Source: Phlyctochytrium arcticum (taxonomy: Eukaryota; Chytridiomycota; Chytridiomycetes; Chytridiales; Chytridiaceae). From it: a stretch of 64,000 nt of DNA. The stretch is taken from contig JAHLKI010000001.1 in the NCBI GenBank assembly GCA_025602905.1, positions 2,790,001-2,854,000 of the forward strand. The letters are read 5' to 3'. Positions 55,091 through 64,000 of this stretch are shown piece after piece. The position numbers and the translations under genes were made by a program. Each line of letters starts with the position of its first letter. The stretch's first letter is position 1. Below the pieces are notes generated by a model, which saw only the letters and a list, made by a program, of their open reading frames with translations, searched no databases and was not told the DNA's origin.

Positions 55091-58000
55091 TTATTCAAGT
55101 TCTAGCGCCGATCGTATTCCTCTTTCGCACGCCTCTTGTACCAGAGCAGGATACAGCACGGCAAACTCCATCATGCAGACATGTGTCTTGGTGGCCTTTG
55201 CGAGACAGTCTTTTGTGAATGCCCTGGCGACACTTTGATTGTGCAGGATTCGAGGTGTTGAAGCTGGGCTCGGTGGTGCGTTGACGATATCGCGGTAGGG
55301 GAGAGGGAGACAGTCAGTAGGTAAGGAAAGTGCCTCAGATGGAGTGAATAGAACGTGGGAAAGGTGCAGGCGAGTTATGGTTTGCCTTAAGGAGCCTTTA
55401 TGCGCAAGAACCATGTCAGATACTCTTGCGCGTAAAGTGAACAAAAGAAAACTTTACGGGCTAACTTACCAAATGTCCTCTCCGCTGATTCTATTTCTCC
55501 TGATTCTACAGCAACTCCACTTATGCTTTTCAGTCGGAGGTGACCAAGCCGAAATAAAACATAAGCGCGAAAATCTAATGAGTTTGTGACGGGATTATCG
55601 GTAGGAAGGACTTCGAAATTGGTTAATGTGCGTAGCGGTGAAAGAAGATTGACCTAAATAGCTTGGTAAGGGATGTGATTCGCTAAAGTGGTACCCTATA
55701 TGTACCTGCTTGAGACACGTGAAGCGATTGCGGTCAAGCACTAGTGTGTGCAGGTTTAGCGCGTCAGCCAACTTGCTCACAGCTAGCGCCACCGATGGCA
55801 TATCCATGCACGTAAGGTGCGCAGTATGTATAGCAGAGAGATCCAGCTGCGCCAGATGTGGGTGGGCTGGTCCAAAAAGAGAAAGCCGACCACCATTCAG
55901 CTCAAGGTATGAGGTTTGGCCGTCATAGATCTTGACTTTAAGCGGGTTAGAGAATATTGTTTCTCGACGTGGATACAGGAGAGTTGATGGTACCTTCATC
56001 ATTGAGCAGCATCTTGGATGCTCCGCCTGGTACAAACGCTCGTGACTTCCCGGCACTTTTGCTGCGCATCCCCGCACCAGTGCGAGTTGAAGCCGATCCT
56101 GGGCGGCTAGAGGGGGGTGTTGGGGTCATTAAGAGCTGTGGCGGCTGAAACCGGGCTTGGGCTTGCACGAGAGGAGAGCTTCTGCCTGCGCTATTTAGGT
56201 ACAGTGTCGTCGGAGGGTCGGCAGAGCGTGTCGATGGCCCTGCGGAAGTCTCCGAGTCCGAGGCCGGTATCGTAGACTGTATCGTCCGCGTGGTCCAAGT
56301 ACCCTCTATGAAGCTGATGACGCGTTCCCGTTCTTCCTTCACGACATTAACGCGATCCCATTCCTTCCGCCGTTCCATCTCCCTCTTGGCGACTTTACTT
56401 GCTGTCCGCCGTTCCTCATCAGTGATACGTCGCCCATCCAAAGACTTCAGGTTTGCGAGACGATTGAGAATCAGCGACCGATGGGGGGTGTGGTGGGTGA
56501 CAGGATTATTCTCGATCGAAAAGTCTACTTACACAAATTAGTAAGTGCAGCAAGTAGATATCGTAGACTCTGACCTATCAGGTTCCCCAATTGGGTTAGC
56601 GCAATATCCTCATAACTAGAAATCTCATTGTGACTCAAGTTCAGTCGTTTCAGCGTGTCCAACTGGCAAAGATTTGTCGCTTCAACAATCTATAATTGAC
56701 ATACAATTTTGAGCGAAAACTTTGTTTTTCATAAGCAGGGGGAATTCCTACCTTGTTTCTCTTCAAATTGAGTTCTGCAAGCGACAATAAATCTTCAACG
56801 CCCTCCACACGCTCTATTTCATTGTCTTCCAAATTCAAGACTCGTAAGTCTTGCAAGTGGTTAATGTTTTCTACGATAAGCTACGTCAGTCTTTCAGAGC
56901 CTGATCCGACGCGTGGTAGATCGAACAGACCAAAGACTTTGATTTGATTGGAATGCAAATCAAGCACATCAAGCTTGGTATGAGGACCAAGATTTTCAAT
57001 CTTTTTTATCCGATTGCGACCCAGCATGAGAACTCGCAAATGGACCAAACTCGACAGTCCAGCAATCCTCTACAAGTTAAAACCATTAGCGCTCTCAAAG
57101 TACAGTTTTCCTTTAAGTAGAGTTTACCTCAATCTGATTATTGTAGAAGTCGAGAAATACAAGACATTTCAAATGATCCAGATTTTCAATACGGGAGATG
57201 AAATTGTTTTGGTAATTCAGCAAGCGCAGTCGTGTGTCGTTGGGTAGAAGTAAACAGTTCTACGATGGCGGTTTAATGGAAGGCTTGAAAAAAGGGCGAT
57301 TGGACGACTTACATAAAGATTTCTACGATTTAAATTGAGCCGCTCCCGCGACGAGTCGGAATCTTCTGTGATGTTGAGTGTCTGATTCTGGGAATGAAAA
57401 GATAAATACATAGATAAGTACTTGAAAGTGCTATTTCAAACAGTAAAGAGAGAAATCATATACCTCAGGGGACGTATAAACAGATGTTGCTTGGAATAGA
57501 TTAATAGCTAGCTGCGCTTGTTCGCCGACTTTACTGCTTGCCCATTGTGTCATAGTTGGTACCGGACTTTGTAGAGTCATCCTTGAGGCGATCGCCGCTG
57601 TGCTTGTGCTGCCTTGCGGAGCGGCGGTTCCACTTGGCAATGTTGAGAGGCTCGACGTAACGCTTGTAGATGATGAACCAAGCAGGGTAAGTGTGCTATT
57701 TGAGACTGAAGCTGAACCCAGGAGCCCGGCTGGTGACGCCTTGTCGCCTGCAGGGCAACCCAAGCTGGATCCAGGTCGACCTGTACTCGGATAGCTTGAA
57801 TCATCTCGGGAATCGTCGACTTCGCTCAATGAAGTAGATGCAGAGGCAAACGGCTCAATAAGCGTGTGATTAGAGGAGGCTGATGAGAGGGGCGGCGAGG
57901 TTGGTGGCTGGAATGGTATAGGTGCAGCAGCGGTATTTGCAGCGAAAGCTGGGTTGGCAAGCTTCACGGCTGTTGGAGAGAGTTGCTGAGGCAGGTTTAA

Positions 58001-58780
58001 CAGTGTTATATCATAGATCTCATATCAACCGTCAAGAAATCTCCCCGCCTTACCTCGATAAAAAGGCAAGGGGACGGTGACCAAGCCTGCTTGCCACCTG
58101 AGTGATTCAATTCAGATCCTGTCATCGTATTTTGGGTATTACATGTTCTTTTCACCTTCCACTCGCATAATCTTTCCTTTCTGCTTCGCAAAGCCCATCT
58201 ATGACATTAGGGGTCATAAAACTGCGCGAGATCCTACTTGAGAGCAGAGCATACCACTTTGTCTCCAACTGTCTTCATCAATGTGCTACCGAAACTTGGG
58301 CTATCTACAGGCTTTGAGCGGCTAAGAGAGCATTTCGGTTACTTGAATCCCCCAGTTCATGCTCAGAAAGGTCACGTACGCCACACCGCTTGCTGTACTT
58401 GGTCGTGGTGGTCGCCCATTACCGCTGCCCGCCTTTGGCTCACGCGTACCAGTCCATAGCTTCTCTCCCTGTCTTCGGGTACTTTCTTTACCCCATGGTT
58501 TTGGACCTCCAGGAGCACTTTGAGGTCGCTTTCTTCCCACAGGAATCTGATAGCCATACGATTGCGCATACTGGTGCTGTTGATACGGCGAGTAAACATT
58601 AAAGGGTGTTGCTTGATGAGGTTGCTCCGCCGTCGAACTGATGTAAGGAGATGAATGCGTGTGCGCAGCAGAGGGGGGATTGGAAAGTAGACCATTGGAT
58701 GGAGCGACCGTTGGAGATATGCGGTTTGTACGCTTGGCATTGTTGCGATTTGAAAAAGGTGTGGGCGAGCCGCGAAGCAT
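55091..58780 (-). CDS. LRRC49: LRRC49 homologue, tubulin polyglutamylase complex leucine-rich subunit
   Basis: Well-supported exons: 57985-57464, 57387-57313, 57259-57128, 57069-56931, 56870-56752, 56689-56575, 56527-55994, 55935-55706, 55653-55470, 55422-55091. A first exon from ATG 58780 (Pro/Gln-rich) is likely but its donor is uncertain (58343 possible), as is any exon in between. The LRR block reads RLRLLNYQNNFISRIENL, VFLDFYNNQIERIAGLSSL, LRVLMLGRNRIKKIENLG, LDVLDLHSNQIKVFENI, LRVLNLEDNEIERVEGVEDL, LKRLNLSHNEISSYEDIAL. Then LKSLDGRRITDEERRTASKV, as in animal LRRC49, and a conserved C-terminal domain (SYLELNGGRLSLFGPA, DNPVTNSLDFRAYVLFRLGH, LYPALVQEACERGI). LRRC49 anchors TTLL1-type glutamylation of axonemal and centriolar microtubules, so it fits a flagellate. 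Confidence 0.83.
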
Positions 58781-59222
58781 GATGCACTACCGAGCCGTAC
58801 GATCATGCATTGAGCGGGGGGCTTTTCTGCAACGACGATAGGATGTAAGATGTGATGTTGTACGTTCGCCTCTCCAAAGTTGACAATAGTATTGTATGCA
58901 AAGGTAGGTAGGAGTGTCATACGGTTGCCCATACCGATGTTCACAGCGAGCGGAGAATGCGCCACTCAGCTTACTAACATCATTTGTACGAAAAGAGACA
59001 AATTAAGCACATCTGCACAGCTGCGCAGGCTGTGGGCAGCAAGTCAACGAAGTCTCCGAAATCTGACACCTCAGATCATCAACGGCACAAGGTAGTTTGC
59101 TCACGTAGAACGTGAAAAACAACGATAGTATCAGACATGGTATGTGAAGTTATGGCACTGCTCCATTGTTCTCGCTCAAATACTGACCAAAGCTGCTGAT
59201 TACCACCTCTCTCCAACGACTT
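58781..59222. promoter_or_regulatory. Divergent region, LRRC49 and aspartyl aminopeptidase
   Basis: 442 bp without a gene; no clear core-promoter motif picked out. Confidence 0.35.
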
Positions 59223-61014
59223 ATGCGATCTACTCCTGCCGCTCACTGGCTCCCTCTTGCATATTCTACCCAACCAACGATCACCAAACAGTCGCCGGCA
59301 GCCACTTCTGCTCATGCTGATGAGTTCATCAAGTTTGTAAATGCATCCCCATCGCCGTTCCACGCGGTAGAGACCTCTCGACAACAGCTGTTGGCAGCTG
59401 GATTCAAAGAGATCCGGGAACGCGACTCTTGGGTTGGCAAGTTGCAGCCAGGAGGCAAATATTTCTTTACGCGCAACAAGTCTTCTTTGACTGCATTTGC
59501 CGTGGGTGGCAAGTACCAAAGTGGTAATGGCTTTGCGGTAGTGGGGGCGCATACAGATTCCCCATGTTTGAAGGTATGATAGTACAATCTGGATTTGAAC
59601 GCGGTTCCGTTTGCAGTACTCATTCTTTGCAATCATCACCTCAATCAGCTGAAACCGCATTCCAAGAAAGAGAAGCTCGGCTACCAACAAGTAGGTGTTC
59701 AAACCTATGGCGGAGGACTTTGGCACACTTGGTTTGATCGTGATCTTGGGTATGTGTGAAATTGGATGCCTCAATGGGCTTTCAAAGAGTTTGGGGGGTC
59801 AATGTTAACCAAGAACGTTATTAATCTGTTTTGCTTCAGTATCGCGGGACGCGTCATGGTCAAAGACAAAGATGGGAAACACATCGCTAATAAGTTGGTG
59901 CGCATAGATAAGCCCATTCTGCGTATTCCGACTCTGGCCATTCATTTGGATCGGGGCGTCAACGACGCGTTCAAATTCAACAATGAAGTGCAACTCACTC
60001 CTGTCCTTGCATTGACATCCGCTGCGGAAGATGCTTTGAATGCCAAACCCCAAGATTCAGATGCCACCAAGGTCCAACCGAACAAGGACCAGCACTTGCC
60101 CTTGTTGCTCAAATTGCTGTCGGACGAACTCGGTGTCACCAACGAGCAGATTGGAGACTTTGAGTTATGCTTATATGATGTTAACCCCTCTCTTATTGGC
60201 GGCGCACAAAATGAGTTCATCTTCTCCGCACGCCTGGACAATTTGATGATGTCCTTTTGCTCTTTGACGGTACGTCGATTTCTTTGAGATTCATCTTCTG
60301 AAATGTTCTTTACTAACGGGGGAAGTCCGACTTAATAGGCCCTCGTCAACAGTTGTAAGAATAAGACACTCGAGACCGATTCAACTATTCGTGTTGTCGT
60401 CCTTTTCGACAACGAGGAGATTGGTTCAGTTTCTGCCCATGGCGCAGGATCAAACTTGCTGGAGGTCTCCCTGCGGCGCTTGTCTGCCGAGGCAGGTCCC
60501 GACGTAAGCGGAAAAGACGTGAGTATCTCCTGAGAATTTGTTCGCTACTCAATCGGCTGCTAACTGATCATGCCAGTCTGCTTATGAGCGTGCAATGACT
60601 CGCTCCCTCCTCGTGTCAGCCGATATGGCTCACGCTGTTCACCCCAACTACTCGGAAAAGCACGAGGAGAACCACCGTCCGCACATGAACAAGGGTGTTG
60701 TCATCAAGCACAATGCCAACCAGCGATACGCCACTACCGCGGTTTCCACTGCTCTCCTTCGGGAAGTCGCCAGCCTGAAGAATGTTCCTTTGCAAGAGTT
60801 TGTTGTCCGAAATGATTCCCCATGTGGAAGCACAATCGGACCGATGCTGAGCGCCCAATTGGGCATACGGACCATTGACGTCGGCAATCCTCAGTTGAGT
60901 ATGCATTCGATCAGAGAGCAATGTGGAGTCGCGGACGTCCGCTATGCTGTGGATTTGTTTGAAGGGTTCTTCGAGGGCTTTGCAGAGGCCGAAGCTCGAG
61001 TAACAGTGGATTAG
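59223..61014 (+). CDS. DNPEP: Aspartyl aminopeptidase (M18 metallopeptidase)
   Basis: Five exons: 59223-59573, 59649-59749, 59840-60269, 60339-60518, 60577-61014; 499 residues. M18 di-zinc motifs in order: [15 protein letters not shown] (His ligand, catalytic Asp), [14 protein letters not shown] (bridging Asp), [32 protein letters not shown] (Glu base and ligand), [12 protein letters not shown] and [14 protein letters not shown]. The first intron splits the HTDSPCLK motif from its continuation. The enzyme removes N-terminal Asp/Glu from peptides as a large dodecamer in cytosol or vacuole; yeast Ape4 is the counterpart. The start at 59223 gives a 34-residue extension with Arg and Ser/Thr and few acids, possibly a mitochondrial or vacuolar leader; a downstream start is possible. 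Confidence 0.95.
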
Positions 61015-61459
61015 TTTCTACCCTTTTAGCATGCTAGTTCGTTTTACATAGTCTATGTATACTGTAGCATCCCCTAGAGAAAGATGAATTTTGACGCGAG
61101 AAGCCAGGTAGCCTCAGGTGGCTGTGCAAAATACGACCGCCGGCTCAACCACCATCAAAATTGCTCTTCTTCCTCTGCGCGTTCGCCAAACTCCTCTGCA
61201 CCGGCTCTCTGAAAGACGACTATACTCACCGCTATCACCTTATTTAAGTTCGCGCATCGTCCGTAGATACACCACATTTTATTGCTTCCAAAACGACATC
61301 GTCTTTGTCACGGCGGATTTCCATCTGGCCACGTTGTCCGCTCGGTTAGCGCGAACGAGAAGGATATCAAAAACGGAGCTTGACGACAGCGGAGAACAAC
61401 CGGGGCTGGTCTCGCAGGACGTGCAGAACATACACCATCAGTAGGATCTGACGCCCAAC
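61015..61459. other. Spacer between DNPEP and VPS74
   Basis: A 108-codon frame (61118-61444) shows no domain and is likely the VPS74 leader. Confidence 0.4.
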
Positions 61460-62499
61460 ATGTCTTCAGGCCTCACTCAACGCCGGCGTAATGCCGCAGG
61501 CTCCGACGCCGTGGAAGGTGATTCCATGCAAAGTCCTGTCCCGTCAAGTCAAACTGCCGACTCTTCAAGCAATGCTATTGACGGAGGGGCCAGTGAGAAT
61601 GATCGCGATAGCGATAATGAGGAAGGGAAAGGGCGTAAGGGCGGGAGCAAACTTACCTTGCTTGAGGAAGTTTTACTGCTTGGATTGAAAGATGATCAGG
61701 GCTATTTATCATTTTGGAACGACAATATATCATATGTCCTGCGCGGATGTATCTTGATGGAACTGTCGTTACGTGGTCGGATCAAGACTGTAATGGAGAT
61801 CCGCAAACGTCCATACGCAGATCGCTTGATTAAAGTCGTTGATGAGCGACCAACAGGCGAAGTCCTGCTTGACGAAGCACTGAAATTGATCAAGCTGGAT
61901 GAGCAGAGTATATCCTCGTGGATTGATCTTCTTTCAGGTATGAAACAGACTTGTTTACGCAAGCCTCGTATATCAACAATCTGATTCCTGCCTCCACCTT
62001 CAGGAGAAACTTGGAACATTATGAAAATAGGGTACCAACTGAAGCAGGTCCGCGAACGTATCATGAAGGGCCTTGTCGACAAAGGGATCCTTCGTACCGG
62101 CAAACGTAATTTTGTTTTATTCGACATGGCAACCCATCCAGTATCGGATCATTCCGTTAAAGAAGAACTTGTTCGGCGCTCAATAGATTGTCTTCTTGGG
62201 CGTGGCCCACCAGCGGACAAACGAACCATTGCTATGGTTTGTGCCGCTTACGCCGCCAATGTTTTGGAAAATGCATTGGTCAATTTAAGTCATGCACAAC
62301 GGGAAACATGCTTCCAGCGAGTAGATGAGCTGTTGCAGGAGCATGCATCCATGACACAGCGAGCTCAGCAACAAGGAACTACGGAAATTGTGGCCGGGTA
62401 AGAAATTTGGAGGCGTTTTCAACAACTCTTGCACATTTGCTAATCTGCTGCTTCTCCAGAGTTCTAAGCGTGTACACGAAAATGGACAGTATTCTGTAA
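61460..62499 (+). CDS. VPS74: VPS74/GOLPH3, Golgi PI4P-binding glycosyltransferase sorter
   Basis: Exons 61460-61937, 62004-62397 and 62460-62499 encode 303 residues. The N-terminal 65 residues are Ser/Asp-rich, disordered, with an early Arg run (TQRRRN) as in yeast Vps74 and GOLPH3. The GPP34 domain follows: [75 protein letters not shown], and [12 protein letters not shown]. The last 40-nt exon adds [12 protein letters not shown], the conserved C-terminal end, replacing an earlier stop that would result if the second intron were retained. The protein binds Golgi PI4P and COPI to retain glycosyltransferases. Confidence 0.95.
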
Positions 62500-62707
62500 C
62501 CTCATCACCCCACGTTCCCAATACCCTATATTTACAACTTTCCCCTTACTTCCATTTATCCTCCCTTGGTACATACTCCCTCGCAGGCACGAGTGATCTT
62601 TGCCTCATTGATACTCTTTCCCTGTTATTATTTTTTTCCTTTTTTTTGTTCATTGAAAATATTACAAATGGCCAGTAGATCGTTTTGCTTTGTTTACACG
62701 TATGCAT

Positions 62708-63520
62708 TCAACCGATTTTGACCTTTGCTTTACGCCGTGAGAAAGGAGCTGCATCCATGGACAACAATCCATGCAAAACAACGCAAATCCCCACAATAGT
62801 GACAATATACGTAGCAGCCGCAACATACATCCCATCCTCAACAAAACCTGCCGGAATCATCACTTCGTGGGTACTTGGTTCCACTTTGACGACAGACCTA
62901 TTCGAATCAGAGAGATCTGATGTAAAGTTATCCGTTAATTTGATGGATTTCTGCGGAGCCCACGCAAGCCTTGCTTCACCTGTCTGCTGAGAGTATGCCT
63001 GGATCTGAACCGCCAGGACTGGTTTCGTTCGACCTGTCGGGTTGGGCGGCTGATATCTCATATGTATGGGAATGGCCAAGTCGTTCCAATCGCACCTTTT
63101 TAAGCATACACAACATTAAGCTAGGTTGCTGAATCATAGTTCTTCTTAATGCTCAGGAAGTGAGATGACTTACAAATCCATCAGCGGAATATGCATTGTG
63201 AATGAATGTGGTTTCGCCAATGGAGAGTCAGCTCCAACCTCCAAATCAGTTGTAGCTGCGGCGTACTCTATGTGTCCGACACATTTTGGCCAAGTCCTTC
63301 GTTTAATCTCGTACCGGTCGGCGAATGAGGTTGCTGGGAATTGAAATTCAAGGGTTAACGAGGTATTTCTCGGTAGTGTCTCGGGTCGAAAGTAAAGAGT
63401 TGGGTGATAGCTGGGGTGAGACGGTTCCAAAAAGGTACGAATGTGCAGAGGCTGAGCGATAGTTCCGGCAACAACGGAGAGAATAAAGAAGACGATCGTT
63501 ACAGACGCGATCAACCCCAT
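62708..63520 (-). CDS. PIGX: PIG-X / Pbn1-type subunit of GPI mannosyltransferase I
   Basis: Exons 63520-63174 and 63095-62708 (intron 78 nt) encode 244 residues. A signal peptide (ASVTIVFFILSVVAGTIA) is followed by a luminal PIG-X domain with LHIRTFLEPSHPSYHPTLYF near the start and, across the intron, CDWNDLAIPIHMRYQPP, the diagnostic 'PLHxRYQ' equivalent. One C-terminal membrane helix (YVAAATYIVTIVGICVVLHG) and a basic tail (SRRKAKVKIG) complete a type I ER membrane protein. PIG-X stabilises the mannosyltransferase PIG-M, which adds the first mannose to GPI. It is convergent with VPS74. Confidence 0.88.
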
Positions 63521-63892
63521 TAGGCTTTTTCACCGAAGTAACGTCGATAACGGGTCAAGCAAGGTTGGTTTATGTCATGTGCTGCGGGATTTGAATGATC
63601 TTGTCCTGGTGAAGAAGCCATCTGGAAGCCATTCTTCAGATCGCGTTCACGTCAAAGCCATGCAGCAGGAGCCTGCTCGACCGGGAACAGGACCCCCGTT
63701 ATATATGATGGCGGAAGGTTTGTCCTGGTCAAGGATGCCAACAACGAGAACTATAGTTTCCCAATTTTTGACCTCTCTCCACAGATCTTCCGTATGTCAG
63801 TACATAATCAGGACATGAGACCAAGGCCCCCACAGAACAGACCCACACTTTCGCACTAGTCGTGTTTCTCACATTAGCACAACTCATTCACG
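63521..63892. other. Spacer with a possible coding stretch
   Basis: One plus frame at about 63700-63858 reads YDGGRFVLVKDANNENYSF and FPIFDLSPQIFRMSV before a stop. It could be an exon of an unrecognised gene, but no splice set was found. Confidence 0.3.
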
Positions 63893-64000
63893 ATGCGCAC
63901 AATATTGTCGCGCACCGACCTTTCTCCGATGAGTGCCGCGCGCCGCCCAACATCGTTTCTACTTTTCGGCTTGACGGCGGGATCTTTTCCTCGGTGGTGG
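63893..64000 (+). CDS. Possible 5' end of a gene running off the window
   Basis: ATG at 63893 opens a frame to the window end (36 codons): MRTILSRTDLSP then SAARRPTSFLLFGLTAGSF. It is Arg/Ser-rich without acids after residue 9, as in a mitochondrial presequence. Too short to name. Confidence 0.3.
   Translation, partial: MRTILSRTDLSPMSAARRPTSFLLFGLTAGSFPRWW

Noticed and set aside
1..64000. tRNA, rRNA or other structured RNA genes
   Set aside because: Scanning by eye for T-loop-like GGTTCRAATCC and box motifs gave no candidate with a matching acceptor stem; a covariance-model scan was not possible.

Overview
The window is nuclear DNA of a fungus with many short spliceosomal introns (mostly 46-75 nt, GT...AG, branch-like CTRAY motifs). 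Splitting every gene into exons gave consistent reading phases, so exon limits below come from phase plus family alignment from memory; no transcript or database was available. The lineage is best read as a flagellated (zoosporic, chytrid-like) fungus: it has the fungal fused purine enzyme Ade5,7 and a Vps74-type Golgi protein, but also two ciliary genes, DNAAF1 (dynein arm pre-assembly) and LRRC49 (tubulin polyglutamylase complex), which non-flagellated fungi lack.

Layout. 0-1.6 kb: 3' part of an FAD sugar-lactone oxidase. 2-7 kb: transposon graveyard (broken gag-like frame, two inverted copies of a promoter-bearing element, minisatellites). 7.3-16.1 kb: Q-rich coiled-coil gene, CPSF30, ELMO-domain GAP, C2H2 factor, CDK11. 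16.8-28.1 kb: calreticulin, ARP5, RING/TRAF protein, queuosine-salvage protein, ADE5,7, TRAPPC4. 28.4-30.5 kb: intact MULE/FAR1-like transposase gene. 31-42 kb: WNK-type kinase with SAM-like tail, RMI1, TEX10/IPI1, DNAAF1. 42.5-46 kb: broken double-HNH gene followed by a degenerate satellite-like array. 46.8-51.4 kb: small TPR protein, FHA plus HMG-box protein, Gds1-like winged-helix protein. 52-54.6 kb: degenerate, intron-bearing RuvC/zinc-ribbon (TnpB/Fanzor-like) element carrying an inverted duplicate of itself and a nearby long hairpin. 55-63.5 kb: LRRC49, aspartyl aminopeptidase, VPS74/GOLPH3, PIG-X, then possibly the start of another gene.

How genes relate. Neighbours are mostly unrelated housekeeping genes arranged in divergent or convergent pairs with intergenic gaps of 100-700 bp: chromatin and genome stability (ARP5, RMI1, FHA/HMG), RNA processing (CPSF30, TEX10, CDK11), secretory pathway (calreticulin, TRAPPC4, VPS74, PIG-X), purine and queuosine metabolism. 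The most unusual content is in the mobile-element islands at 2-7, 42.5-46 and 52-54.6 kb.
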